Shown here in pieces: positions 41,182 to 49,858 of a stretch of DNA of 64,000 nucleotides; positions within the stretch are counted from its first letter, which is position 1; each line of letters opens with the position of its first letter. Both the position numbers and the translations under genes were made by a program. The stretch covers positions 124,001 through 188,000 of the forward strand of contig JAFRFG010000046.1 of the NCBI GenBank assembly GCA_017434455.1, read 5' to 3'. The notes beneath the pieces were generated by a model. It ran no database searches. It saw only the letters and a list, made by a program, of their open reading frames with translations, and was not told the DNA's origin. Origin of the DNA: Thermoguttaceae bacterium (lineage in GTDB: Bacteria > Planctomycetota > Planctomycetia > Pirellulales > Thermoguttaceae).

Positions 41182-43113
41182 CTATTCTCCGCGGGAGGGG
41201 TCTTGTCGGTCGGGGGCGGTTCCCTCCGACACGATTCGCGCGGCTCTGCGCAGCAGGGCCGGCAGGGGTATCTCGGGGACGACGGTCATCGCCAGGCGGG
41301 TTCCGTCGGCTAAAGCAATCTCGTCGGGAGCCGGTTCCCCTTCCGGCAGGGCGGGAAAACCGAACATCCAAAGCGAGCGGCCGCGGTACCGGGCAAAGTC
41401 GACCCGGTCGCTGAAGTCGGCCGGATTGTCGGAACACTCGATCCGGCCGTCGGGAAGCCGATGGCACGGAACCAGGCCGAACGTCAGCTCGCGGGCCAGC
41501 GGCAGGCGGCGGTCGATCTCCACCGGCTTGGCCTGGTCCTCGATCGGGAGGAGAACCCCCTTGAGCACCTCAAGGGAGTCGTCCTTCCCGGCGGCGGGGA
41601 AGAGGGCGTGACCGGCCAGTTCGGGGTCGGCGTTTTCGCCGCGGGCCAACAGCTCGAAGCGAAGATGAACCGTATAGCCCTCTTCTTTGAGCCGGTCGCC
41701 CAGATACCGCACCGCCTCGCGAACCTCGGCGATCGCCCCGTCGGGGCCCATAATATCGAGTTTCGAGGCCTCCTGCTCCTCTTGCCGAAGGGCGTCGGCC
41801 AGAAGGCGCAGTGCCTCCTCCGGCGGCTGTCCTTTCTGAAGGGCCTCTCTTGTCATCAGGGCCGTTCGGTCACAGATCCGCTGGCGGGCGATTTCGTCGA
41901 TCGCCGCGGGGAGAAAGACCGAATAGGGGACCTGCTCGGTATCCCACGGCCGCAGCTGCGCGGGGGTCAGCCCGCCGAAGAACATCGCCGCGCGCCACTG
42001 CTGATCGACCGTCCGCTCGGGGAAGCACAGCGCCTCGGAGAGTCGGCGCACGGCCGAGCCGATCGCTTCGCTCAGCTGGGGGGCGTCCGGCCGCCGGGCG
42101 TCTCCCAGATAGCCGATCGCCTGCGCCACAAGAAGGTTCTTTTTGCCGTAGGGATCGTCCCAATCGGGTAGGGTCTCCAGCTCTTGGACATAGTAGGGGA
42201 CGCGCGACGGTTCGGCGGCTTTTTCCCCCTCGAACAGGGCGCCGGTCCAGGCACTGATTGACTCGGGAAGAAGGGCGCGCAGCGTCGGGAGATAGAAAAA
42301 CATCACCCCCAAAACGACCAGGGCGACTAAGACCGTCACCAGCGCGGGGGCGCGCCGGTTTCGGTCAAAACCCTCGGCCTCGGTTTTCACCGCCAGGAGC
42401 CGGGCCAGGGGCTCGGCGATTTGAGATAAATCGTCTTGGTCCGAAACGGGGAAGAAGAGCCCCTCCTGGGGACCGACCAGCGACGGGGGATTGTACCCCC
42501 GCAGCGGGGCGTACTCTTGCCCGAGCAGATCGAAGAGCCGCTCGCGCCACAGATCGATTTCGTCCCGCTGCTCGTCGGGAAGGCGCACGAGCCGGTCGAC
42601 GCGCGTTAAGAGAAAGACCATCGGAAGATACCGATTCGCGCGGCGCCGCACGATTTCGGCCACCGCCGCGCGGACCTGATGCTCGGCGCGGGCCAGGTGC
42701 CGGAGGCGCTTGTCCGGGTCCTTGGAAAAGACCGGATCGATAAAGTACAGCAGCGCGTCGCAGCTGTCGATCAGCTGGGTAAACGTCCTTTCGGCGGCCA
42801 ACTCCCCGCCGCCGATATCGACGAACTCCAGGGAAATCATCCGCTCGGCGGCCAGCTGCGGCATCAGGCGCCCGGGAATCAGGCCGTTCGGGAAACTCAC
42901 CTCCAGCCGGGGGAAAACACCGTCGGTCGGCCTCAGTCCTCCGGCGCGCTCCTGCCGTGCCAGAAACTGAAGATACTTTCGGGCGGCGCCGCTGAGGCGG
43001 GCGCGCTTGTCCGAAGCCAGGGCGCGCAGCAGCCCGTAGAGCCAGCGGGTCTTTCCGGCGCCGCTGTCCCCTGCGCTTCCTACGCGGACTCGAATCGGTT
43101 GTTCACTGCTCAC
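41182..43113 (-). CDS. Membrane-anchored GTPase with large external domain
   Basis: The 643-residue protein starts at a GTG with GGAGAG upstream. Residues 1-240 form a P-loop GTPase: Walker A GDSGAGKT (15-22), switch/Walker B region FVDIGGGE (97-104) and TRVD (170-173) in place of N/TKxD. One transmembrane helix (about 255-276) links this cytosolic domain to about 365 extracytoplasmic residues (282-643), rich in Arg, Leu and Glu with no known domain. The layout, together with neighbouring ExbB-like and ExbD-like proteins, suggests a nucleotide-regulated envelope machine. The exact GTPase family is not certain; SRP-receptor-beta-like or 'double-GTPase'-type groups are the candidates. Confidence 0.78.
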   Translation of the reverse strand: MSSEQPIRVRVGSAGDSGAGKTRWLYGLLRALASDKRARLSGAARKYLQFLARQERAGGLRPTDGVFPRLEVSFPNGLIPGRLMPQLAAERMISLEFVDIGGGELAAERTFTQLIDSCDALLYFIDPVFSKDPDKRLRHLARAEHQVRAAVAEIVRRRANRYLPMVFLLTRVDRLVRLPDEQRDEIDLWRERLFDLLGQEYAPLRGYNPPSLVGPQEGLFFPVSDQDDLSQIAEPLARLLAVKTEAEGFDRNRRAPALVTVLVALVVLGVMFFYLPTLRALLPESISAWTGALFEGEKAAEPSRVPYYVQELETLPDWDDPYGKKNLLVAQAIGYLGDARRPDAPQLSEAIGSAVRRLSEALCFPERTVDQQWRAAMFFGGLTPAQLRPWDTEQVPYSVFLPAAIDEIARQRICDRTALMTREALQKGQPPEEALRLLADALRQEEQEASKLDIMGPDGAIAEVREAVRYLGDRLKEEGYTVHLRFELLARGENADPELAGHALFPAAGKDDSLEVLKGVLLPIEDQAKPVEIDRRLPLARELTFGLVPCHRLPDGRIECSDNPADFSDRVDFARYRGRSLWMFGFPALPEGEPAPDEIALADGTRLAMTVVPEIPLPALLRRAARIVSEGTAPDRQDPSRGE

Positions 43114-43141
43114 GTGTGATACTCTCCGCGCGAAAGGGCTT

Positions 43142-43819
43142 TCAGTGATATTCCACCTGGATCCCCGGGTACCGCTCGTGGAAGAGCGACCTTAAGTAAT
43201 CGATCTGGGAGGAACCGGCGCGCTCGGCGTTGAGGACATAAAGACGCAGCTGATCGCCGGGGGCCTCTTCCAGGTTCAGGACCGCCTCGGTGAGAGAGCG
43301 ATTGAACTGGTCGGTCCGGTCGCCGGAGATCATCACCGGCTGCCCCGTAAAGAGCAGCTCGGCGAGGAAGGCGGGAGAGGTGCCGTCGTCCCCGGTGCGG
43401 TCGTAGCGGAAAATAATCGCCGTCGGCGAGGGGTTGCTCAGCGTCTCGGCGCTTCGCAGCTGGGCGATTTCCCCTTCGGTCAGCAGCCGCGGCGACGGCT
43501 CGCTCGGCTGGGGAACGGCCGAGGGCGCGCGCTGAACGACCGCTTTAGCCGCCGGGACGCTCTTGGCCGGCCCCCCACCGAAGCCGTCGCCAAAGCGGCC
43601 CCGTCCCAAAAACAGGAGGACCAGGCAGATCAAAAACAGGATCAGCGTCAGCCCCAGGACCCGGATCGAACGGACCACCGCCCGATAGAGGAGCGGGATC
43701 CTTCGAAAAATCAGAAGCCCCAAAGACAGAACAACAATCGCCGCGGCCAACGCGGTCAGAAAGAATCGGGGGAAATACCCCAAATCGAGTATCCGCTGCC
43801 AAACCTCCGGGAATGTCAT
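43142..43819 (-). CDS. Two-helix membrane protein with external C-terminal domain
   Basis: The 225-residue protein has hydrophobic helices at about 20-40 and 54-72, then a Pro/Ala-rich linker (PAAKAVVQRAPSAVPQPSEPSPR) and a compact alpha/beta domain of about 110 residues. That domain contains SPTAIIFRYDRTGDDG, LLFTGQPVMISGDRTDQFN and IDYLRSLFHERYPGIQVEYH. No family is recognised. It lies between the ExbD-like gene (30-base gap) and the GTPase gene (28-base gap) in the same transcript, so it is likely part of the same complex. AAAGGCGA precedes the ATG. Confidence 0.6.
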   Translation of the reverse strand: MTFPEVWQRILDLGYFPRFFLTALAAAIVVLSLGLLIFRRIPLLYRAVVRSIRVLGLTLILFLICLVLLFLGRGRFGDGFGGGPAKSVPAAKAVVQRAPSAVPQPSEPSPRLLTEGEIAQLRSAETLSNPSPTAIIFRYDRTGDDGTSPAFLAELLFTGQPVMISGDRTDQFNRSLTEAVLNLEEAPGDQLRLYVLNAERAGSSQIDYLRSLFHERYPGIQVEYH

Positions 43820-43849
43820 AGTGTGTCGCCTTTAAAAAAGGGGTGGCTC

Positions 43850-44344
43850 TTACAGGGACGAAAGACGGACGTTCCGGATCCAGACGACCGGGGCGTTCCA
43901 GACCGACTCGATATCTTCTCGGCGCTCGTCCCAGAATCGATCGAAGCCCCCCTCCTCGATCATCACGAATATCACCGCGCGGCGCGGCTTCCTGACCTCG
44001 ATCAGCTCCTGAATATCGCGGTCGGTGTCAATATCGATCACGCGCCCCGGGACAAAGTCGTCCTCCATCAGCCGGCAGCGGTTGCGAAACTCCCCGTCGC
44101 AGCAGGCGTAGATCCAGATCGGGGCCAGTTCGCTTTCGACGAACCGGCGGGCCGCGCCGGTGAGAAACGGGTTTTCGGGAATATCCTGCGCGCCGGCAAG
44201 TTCCCCGTCGGCCCGCTCGGGGGAACCGGGCCGGGCGCGTTCGGTTTCCCGCGCGATCGCCGAAAGGACCACGAACAGCCCCAAAAGGAGGATCGCGATA
44301 TCCAGCAGGGGCAAAAAACGGGCCAGGACACCAGAGATACGCAT
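43850..44344 (-). CDS. ExbD/TolR-like proton-channel partner
   Basis: The 164-residue protein has one N-terminal helix (about 8-28, ARFLPLLDIAILLLGLFVVL). Its P12-x-x-D15 pattern matches the P-x-x-D of ExbD/TolR/MotB, where the Asp is the proton carrier. The external domain (about 60-164) has an alpha/beta pattern, VIDIDTDRDIQELIE and RRAVIFVMIEEGGFDRFWDERR, but shares no clear similarity with TonB-box-binding ExbD domains. Two cysteines (YACCDGEFRNRC) may form a disulfide. It starts six bases after the ExbB-like gene ends, confirming a shared operon. Confidence 0.68.
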   Translation of the reverse strand: MRISGVLARFLPLLDIAILLLGLFVVLSAIARETERARPGSPERADGELAGAQDIPENPFLTGAARRFVESELAPIWIYACCDGEFRNRCRLMEDDFVPGRVIDIDTDRDIQELIEVRKPRRAVIFVMIEEGGFDRFWDERREDIESVWNAPVVWIRNVRLSSL

Positions 44345-44350
44345 ATCGGA

Positions 44351-44767
44351 TCAATCTCCCGCCTGTTCCTGCGCCTCCTCTTCCTTGAGCCGGCTGGGGA
44401 TCACCAGCCACAGCACGGAATTGAGGAAGAGATTGATCAGAACAAAAATAATCCCCGAGGCGGTCGTCGTCAGCGCGGGGGCGAAGTCATGAATCAAACC
44501 GGGGATATCGACGTAGCCGTCGGCGGCCGAGTCCATCCCCAAAAAGGTGTTCAGCAGCGCGACCACCGTCCCCAGCAGCCCCATCAGCGGCAGAAGCTCG
44601 CTGAGCGCCAGGAGAAACTGCCGGCGCACCCCCAGCCCCTGCCGGGCCCAAAGCGCGCTGGACAGGTAGCGGGCGGCGATCAGTATGATATGCACGGCCA
44701 TCAAGAGGACCCCGTAACCGATAATAAACCAGTCCATCGGGCCGAGATAGCTCCAATAGGCGTCCAT
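44351..44767 (-). CDS. MotA/TolQ/ExbB-family proton channel protein
   Basis: The 138-residue protein has three predicted helices. The second and third carry the ExbB family core: LMGLLGTVVALLNTF (T67) and DFAPALTTTASGIIFVLINLFLN (T100-T102), the polar ring that lines the channel in ExbB and TolQ. It is much shorter than ExbB (about 240) and lacks the long cytosolic insert between helices 1 and 2. GGAGG lies eight bases upstream of the ATG. It is the first gene of a five-gene operon with its own promoter at 44872-44900, separate from the moxR gene upstream. Confidence 0.8.
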   Translation of the reverse strand: MDAYWSYLGPMDWFIIGYGVLLMAVHIILIAARYLSSALWARQGLGVRRQFLLALSELLPLMGLLGTVVALLNTFLGMDSAADGYVDIPGLIHDFAPALTTTASGIIFVLINLFLNSVLWLVIPSRLKEEEAQEQAGD

Positions 44768-44831
44768 ACTCCTTTCCTCCGTCGCGGATGTTCTATATGT
44801 TTCGGGCGGTCAGCCCGTCGGCGGTTGTTTG

Positions 44832-44871
44832 CCCGCCCCCGTACAGACGAACCCGCCCCCGTACAGACGAA
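44832..44871. repeat. Perfect 20-bp direct repeat at the operon start
   Basis: The 20-base unit CCCGCCCCCGTACAGACGAA occurs twice in direct tandem (44832-44851 and 44852-44871), immediately downstream of the -10 element of the ExbB-like operon. It may be an operator or affect the 5' untranslated RNA. Confidence 0.75.
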
Positions 44872-44900
44872 ATTGTCCCCGCGGCGGCGGCCGATGTCAA
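44872..44900 (-). promoter_or_regulatory. Promoter of the ExbB/ExbD-GTPase operon
   Basis: TTGACA (44900-44895), exactly 17 bases, GACAAT (44877-44872) on the minus strand. The predicted transcription start, near 44865, lies inside the tandem repeat that follows. Confidence 0.65.
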
Positions 44901-44964
44901 CCCTAGAACAAAATCCCCCCCCGGGACGTATTTATTATACGCGGCCGTCGGGGGGGATGGCTTA

Positions 44965-46059
44965 TCACTTTTGATACTTTTCGATCTCCGGCGGCCGGAC
45001 CTCGGCCAGGAGTTTTTCGATCAGGTCTTCGGTCGTCAGTCCCTCGGCCTGGGCCTGGAAGTTGGAACTGATGCGGTGGCGCAGCACGGGGATGGCGGCC
45101 GAGCGGATATCGTCGATGGCGACCGAGTAACGGCCGGCCATCGCGGCGAACGCCTTGCCGCCGTTGATCAGGTACTGCCCGGCGCGGGGCCCGGCCCCCC
45201 AGTCGACCAGCTCGCGGATAAACGGCGGTGCCGACTCGTCGCCGGGGCGGGTGGCGCGCACCAGGCGGGCGACGTACTTGACGATATAGGGGCTCACCGC
45301 GATCGAGGCGGTGAGGCGCTGCAGCTGAATGATCGTTTTGGCGTTTAAGAGCTTGCGCACTTCCTGAAACTCGCCGCGGGCCGAGGACGAGAGAATCTGC
45401 TCCTCCTCGTCGAGGGTCGGGTAGTCGACCTTAATATTGAACATAAATCGGTCGAGCTGCGCCTCCGGCAGCGGGTAGGTCCCCTCCTGTTCGATCGGGT
45501 TCTGGGTGGCGATGACAAAGAACGGGTCGGGGAGCTTATAGGTCGTCTGGCCGACGGTCACCTCCCGCTCCTGCATCGCCTGCAGCAGCGCCGACTGCGT
45601 CTTCGGCGGGGTCCGGTTGATCTCGTCGGCCAGCAGGATATTGGAGAAGACCGGGCCGTGAACGAATCGGAAATTCCGCTTCCCCGTCTGGTCGTCGTCC
45701 AAAACGTTGGTCCCGACGATGTCCGACGGCATCAGGTCGGGGGTGAACTGAATCCGCTTAAACTCCACATCGAGGATCTTCGCCAGGGTACTGACCGTCA
45801 AGGTCTTGGCCAGTCCCGGTACCCCCTCCAGCAGGCAGTGGCCCCGGGTAAAGACCGCGGCTAAGAGCTGGCGAATCACAGGGGTCTGGCCGACGATCAC
45901 CTTCCCCAGCTCCTGCTCCATCTCAGAGCAGATCTGCGAGAACTCCTGAAGCAGCTCGGCGATCGATTTGGGCCGCGCCGCCGCGCGCACGGCGGCTTTC
46001 GGCGCCTGTGGGATCGAAGGGGGGACCGAGGGCTGAAGATTTTCCGATTCACTCATCAC
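44965..46059 (-). CDS. MoxR-family AAA+ ATPase
   Basis: The 364-residue protein has a Pro/Ala-rich start, a Walker A GVPGLAKT, a DLMPSDIVGT region, Walker B LADEINRTPPKTQ, ALLQAMQEREVTVG, the sensor-1 region ATQNPIEQEGTYPLPEAQLDRF and a C-terminal lid with HRI. MoxR ATPases act as chaperones for assembly of protein complexes, often with a DUF58/von Willebrand partner. No DUF58 or vWA gene follows. The next genes on the strand are the ExbB-like operon, 197 bases away and with a separate promoter. It is the last gene of uvrD-pdxA-moxR, 34 bases after pdxA. Confidence 0.9.
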   Translation of the reverse strand: MMSESENLQPSVPPSIPQAPKAAVRAAARPKSIAELLQEFSQICSEMEQELGKVIVGQTPVIRQLLAAVFTRGHCLLEGVPGLAKTLTVSTLAKILDVEFKRIQFTPDLMPSDIVGTNVLDDDQTGKRNFRFVHGPVFSNILLADEINRTPPKTQSALLQAMQEREVTVGQTTYKLPDPFFVIATQNPIEQEGTYPLPEAQLDRFMFNIKVDYPTLDEEEQILSSSARGEFQEVRKLLNAKTIIQLQRLTASIAVSPYIVKYVARLVRATRPGDESAPPFIRELVDWGAGPRAGQYLINGGKAFAAMAGRYSVAIDDIRSAAIPVLRHRISSNFQAQAEGLTTEDLIEKLLAEVRPPEIEKYQK

Positions 46060-46093
46060 GAACAGATCCTCATTCGTTTTTGGGGGAAAGTTA

Positions 46094-47185
46094 TTATTTT
46101 TTATGGGGGGCCGCCCGGCGGGCGTCGGCCAAAAGCAGCGCGGCGCGCACCGCCTCGAGCAAGCTGGTGATCTTCGCCGTCCCCTTCCCGACCTTGTCGA
46201 ACGCCGTGCCGTGGGCGACGCTGGTCCGAATGATCGGAAGCCCCAGGGTGATATTCACCGCCTTGTGCATCCCCAGAAGCTTCACGGCGATATGTCCCTG
46301 ATCGTGAATCATCGCCACGATGCTGTCGTACGCCCCCTCTTTGGCCGCCAAAAAGAGGGTATCGCTCGGGAACGGCCCGGAAACGTTCACCCCTTTGGCG
46401 CGGGCGGCGGCGACCGCCGGGGCGATCAGGTCGATCTCCTCGCGGCCGAACAGCCCGTTCTCGCCGTTGTGGCAGTTCAGCGCGCACACGCCGATCGCCG
46501 GGTCGGCGCCATGTTTCATGATCCGCATAAAGTCGCGAATCAAAAAGATCTTCTCTTCGACCGACTTGGGGGTGATCTGCTCGAAGACGTTCCTCATCGC
46601 CGTGTGAAGCGTCACGTGGACGACCGAAAGCCCGTCCCTGCCGGCGAGGTTCTCGTCGGGGCCGAGGTAGAGCATCATCGCGAAATCGTCGACCCCGCAG
46701 CGGTGGGCCAGGATCTCGGTATGGCCGGGAAAATGATGCCCCGCCAAATTGAGCGATTCCTTATTCAGCGGCGCGGTCACGATCGCCGCGGCCCGGCCGG
46801 CCAGCGCCGCGTCGATGGCGGCGTTCAGCGCGTCAAACGCCGCCTCGCCCCCCCTTCGGTCGACCGTTCCGGGGACGGCCAGGGCACTATCGGGCGCACA
46901 GACCTCGCGGCAGGCCATCACCTTGGGGCCGAACCGGCGGGCGTACCCCTCGGCCGAAAGGGGAGTATCGGCCGGAAGCGTCTCGACCGTCAGATCGGGA
47001 TGGTACATTTTCGCCGCGCGGGCCATTACCCCGCCGCAGCCGTAGACGACCGGGCAGAACCGGGGGAAGCGCTCCCGGTCGAAAAAAAGCGGCCAGGTGT
47101 GGGCGATGATCTCCGGACCGACCCCGGCGGGGTCTCCCATCGTCAGCGCCAGAAAGAACGGGTCTTGATTGTGCTGCGGATTCAT
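46094..47185 (-). CDS. pdxA: 4-hydroxythreonine-4-phosphate dehydrogenase
   Basis: PdxA oxidises 4-phosphohydroxy-L-threonine in pyridoxal-phosphate synthesis. The 363-residue protein contains LALTMGDPAGVGPEI, VTAPLNKESL, HFPGHTEILAHRCG, VVHVTLHTAMR, NCHNGENGLFGREE and AMIHDQGHIAVKLLG. The zinc-ligand histidines are in HTE, LHTA and DQGH. Related PdxA2 enzymes act on erythronate- or threonate-4-phosphate in sugar-acid catabolism, and the sequence alone does not separate these; no sugar-acid genes are nearby. It follows uvrD by 21 bases. Confidence 0.9.
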   Translation of the reverse strand: MNPQHNQDPFFLALTMGDPAGVGPEIIAHTWPLFFDRERFPRFCPVVYGCGGVMARAAKMYHPDLTVETLPADTPLSAEGYARRFGPKVMACREVCAPDSALAVPGTVDRRGGEAAFDALNAAIDAALAGRAAAIVTAPLNKESLNLAGHHFPGHTEILAHRCGVDDFAMMLYLGPDENLAGRDGLSVVHVTLHTAMRNVFEQITPKSVEEKIFLIRDFMRIMKHGADPAIGVCALNCHNGENGLFGREEIDLIAPAVAAARAKGVNVSGPFPSDTLFLAAKEGAYDSIVAMIHDQGHIAVKLLGMHKAVNITLGLPIIRTSVAHGTAFDKVGKGTAKITSLLEAVRAALLLADARRAAPHKK

Positions 47186-47206
47186 ATGATTATTTTTTAA
47201 TGGTAT

Positions 47207-49699
47207 TTATTTCGCGCCCCCTTCGGAGATGACCCGAATGGCGGGGTCGTTGGCGAAGACCTCGACCCGCCCGGCGCCGGAGTAAAACTGAACCGTCGCG
47301 ACCGCCTCCTCGCCGCGGCCGTCGATCGAGATCACCTGCCCGACGCCGAAGCGCTCGTGCCGAATGATCGCCCCGCGGACGGCTTTTTTATCCGAACCGC
47401 CGATTCCCGGTTTTCGCCCGGCCCCGCCGGCCAGATCGGCGGCGGTGCACAGTCCGGCGATGGCGGGCAGGGGCCGTTTTTTCTTTATCGGCGCGGCGCC
47501 GGCCCGCGGGGGGCGCTCCTCGAACTCGCCGCTTGGGCTTTCGTCACTCGAACTTTCCGGGCTTTGGCAGTATTCGTCGGCGACCACCCGAATGCCGTCC
47601 TCCTCGCGGGTCACCGTCTCGGCCGGTTTGGCAAAACCGCTTCGCTTGACGCGGGGAGAAGCGTCCCAAGCGGCGGGGGAATCATCGAGCCGGCGGGCGC
47701 GGGAAGGCGCCTCCCCCAGCCCCCGTTCCTCTTCAAAGTCGCCCGAGTCGACATCCTCGCGCAGCGCCTCGGGAATATCGAACAGAAAACGGCTGGCGAT
47801 GGTGCACGAAAAGACCCCGCGGAACTCGCGAAACCGCGCCCGGCTTAGATACAGCTCCTCGCGGGCCCGGGTCATGCCGACAAACATCAGTCGGCGCTCC
47901 TCCTCCAGCTGGGCGGCCGATTTGGCGCTGCGCTCGTGCGGAAGAATGTTATCTTCCAGGGCGATGATAAAGACCACGGGGAACTCCAGCCCCTTGGCGG
48001 CGTGCAGCGACATCAGCGAGACCCGGTCGCTGTCGTCCAGGTCGTCGACGTCGCTGGCCAGGGCGGCCTGTTCCAAAAACCGGCCCAGCCGGGTCGCCTT
48101 CGGCCCCTCCTCCTCGCCGTCGGGGGAGAGCTCCTCGTCGAACAGGCGGTCGAACTCGCGCATATCGGTCAGCAGCTCCTGGATATTCGCCAGCCGCTGC
48201 TGGTCCTCCTCAAGATTGGAGCCGCGCAGGGGGGCCTCGTACTTTGTCTCTTTTAAGAGAAACGACAGAAGCACCTCCAAGTCGGTGTCGTCACGATCCA
48301 TCTCGGCGAGCCGGTCGATCAGCGTGACGAACCCTTTCAGCGAAGCGGCGGCGCGGCGCGACAGCTTCGGGATTTTATCGGCATAGCGGGCGGCGCGCAG
48401 AAGCGAGCATTGATTCTCCAGGGCGAACTGGTCGAGCCGCTGCAGCGTCACCCGCCCGATCCCCCGCGCCGGCAGATTGACGACCCGCAGCAGCGACAGG
48501 GCGTCGTCCGGGTTATAGACCAGCCGCAGATAGGCGATTAAATCTTTGATCTCTTTGCGGTTGTAGAACTCCAGCCCCCGAACCAGATGGAACGGAACGC
48601 CGGCGGTGCGCATCGACTGCTCCAAGACGCGGGACAGCGCGTTGACGCGGTAAAAAATGGCGAATTCGCGCGGCGACCGGCGGCCGGAGTCGATTTGGCT
48701 TTTGATGAACCTGGCGATCAGGTCGGCCTCTTCGTTGTGGTCATAGCACGACAGCAGAACCGGGCGCTTCCCCTCCATATTTTGGGTGAAGAGCTCTTTG
48801 TCTTTGCGCATCCGGTTCTTTTTGATCAGCGCCGAGGCCGCCGCGAGAATCCGCTTGGTGCTGCGGTAGTTCTCTTCCAGACGGATGACGGTCACGTCCT
48901 TGAAGTCTTTTTCGAAGTTCAGGATATTTTGAATATTCGCCCCCCGCCAGCCGTAGATCGACTGATCGGGGTCGCCGGTGACGGCTAAGTTGGGATAGTC
49001 GATCGACAAGCTGCGGGCGATGGCGTACTGCACCCGGTTGGTGTCCTGATACTCGTCGACCAAAATGTACTGAAAGCGGCGGTCCAGCTGCGCGCGGATC
49101 TCGGGGTATTTGTCCAAAAGCGCGGCGACGCGCAGCAGCAGATCGTCGAAGTCGACCGCGTTGGCGTTTAACAGCGCCTTTTGATACTGCGGGTAGACCT
49201 TGGCCGTCTCGACCTCCAGCGCCGAGCGGGGGTTGGGATCAAAATCGCCGGGAAGGACCAGATCGTTCTTCAGCCGGCCGATCTTGGCGAGGATTCCGGC
49301 GGCGTCGACGCCGCTGGGAAGCGAACGGCTGCCGACGATAAGATCGACGATCTTTTTGCTCTCGTCGGTGTCGTAGATCGAGTAGTTCGGCTCCAGCGGG
49401 GTATGATCGATATAGAGGCGCAGCACCCAGGCGCAAAAACGGTGAAATGTCCCCATCCAGACGCGGCTGCCCGGGGCCAGCGCCTCGAGCCGGGCGCGCA
49501 TTTCGTCGGCGGCCTTGTTGGTAAAGGTCAGCGCCAGGATATTCCGTCCGGAAACCCCGGACTCGATCAGATGGGCGATGCGATGAGTGACGACGCGGGT
49601 CTTGCCGCTCCCGGGACCGGCCAGAACCAGGAGCGGACCATCCTTGAACTGGACCGCCTGGCGCTGCGGCGGATTGAGGCCCTCTAGAAGTGCTTCCAT
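47207..49699 (-). CDS. ATP-dependent DNA helicase UvrD/PcrA
   Basis: The 830-residue SF1 helicase has all motifs: LAGPGSGKTRVV (I), TFTNKAADEM (Ia), VDEYQDTN (II), GDPDQSIYGWRGA (III), EENYRST (IV), LHAAKGLEFPVVFI (V) and EERRLMFVGMTRAREEL (VI). The C-terminal part has a long disordered Ser/Glu-rich stretch and ends in AIIRHERFGVGQVISIDG, the beta-barrel (Tudor-like) tail of PcrA-type enzymes. It unwinds DNA in mismatch and nucleotide excision repair and removes RNA polymerase or RecA. It heads an operon with pdxA and moxR. The promoter (TTGCTT-17-TAAAAT) is very close to the ATG. Confidence 0.93.
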   Translation of the reverse strand: MEALLEGLNPPQRQAVQFKDGPLLVLAGPGSGKTRVVTHRIAHLIESGVSGRNILALTFTNKAADEMRARLEALAPGSRVWMGTFHRFCAWVLRLYIDHTPLEPNYSIYDTDESKKIVDLIVGSRSLPSGVDAAGILAKIGRLKNDLVLPGDFDPNPRSALEVETAKVYPQYQKALLNANAVDFDDLLLRVAALLDKYPEIRAQLDRRFQYILVDEYQDTNRVQYAIARSLSIDYPNLAVTGDPDQSIYGWRGANIQNILNFEKDFKDVTVIRLEENYRSTKRILAAASALIKKNRMRKDKELFTQNMEGKRPVLLSCYDHNEEADLIARFIKSQIDSGRRSPREFAIFYRVNALSRVLEQSMRTAGVPFHLVRGLEFYNRKEIKDLIAYLRLVYNPDDALSLLRVVNLPARGIGRVTLQRLDQFALENQCSLLRAARYADKIPKLSRRAAASLKGFVTLIDRLAEMDRDDTDLEVLLSFLLKETKYEAPLRGSNLEEDQQRLANIQELLTDMREFDRLFDEELSPDGEEEGPKATRLGRFLEQAALASDVDDLDDSDRVSLMSLHAAKGLEFPVVFIIALEDNILPHERSAKSAAQLEEERRLMFVGMTRAREELYLSRARFREFRGVFSCTIASRFLFDIPEALREDVDSGDFEEERGLGEAPSRARRLDDSPAAWDASPRVKRSGFAKPAETVTREEDGIRVVADEYCQSPESSSDESPSGEFEERPPRAGAAPIKKKRPLPAIAGLCTAADLAGGAGRKPGIGGSDKKAVRGAIIRHERFGVGQVISIDGRGEEAVATVQFYSGAGRVEVFANDPAIRVISEGGAK

Positions 49700-49708
49700 A
49701 GCGCGGAT

Positions 49709-49737
49709 ATTTTATCAGCAATACCTCACAAAAGCAA
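49709..49737 (-). promoter_or_regulatory. Promoter of the uvrD operon
   Basis: TTGCTT (49737-49732), 17 bases, TAAAAT (49714-49709), about nine bases before the uvrD ATG, implying a very short or absent leader. Confidence 0.5.
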
Positions 49738-49781
49738 GAGCGCCAGCGGCGGAAGGCGCCGCCGGAGGAGGGGGCGAAAAG

Positions 49782-49812
49782 AAAAAAACCGCGGCCCTTT
49801 TAAAGGCCGCGG
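49782..49812 (-). terminator. Terminator after the small Lys/Pro-rich membrane protein gene
   Basis: An eight-pair CCGCGGCC/GGCCGCGG stem with a CTTTTAAA loop is followed, on the minus strand, by seven T. Confidence 0.8.
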
Positions 49813-49858
49813 CGGATACCCTTCCCCCTGGGCGCGCGGGGCGCCAGGGGCTTGGTTT

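Noticed and set aside
40655..41467. Longer start for the repeat-tail protein (270 codons)
   Set aside because: The first 96 codons overlap the GTPase gene in another frame and look like a shadow; the ATG at 41179 just after the GTPase stop fits the operon.
40655..44767. Zorya or another named anti-phage system
   Set aside because: ZorA/ZorB-like channel proteins would be expected with ZorC/D or a helicase/nuclease; none is present and the ExbB-like protein lacks the long ZorA tail.
44765..46060. A classical moxR-DUF58-vWA operon
   Set aside because: No DUF58 or vWA gene follows moxR; the next genes have a separate promoter and different content.
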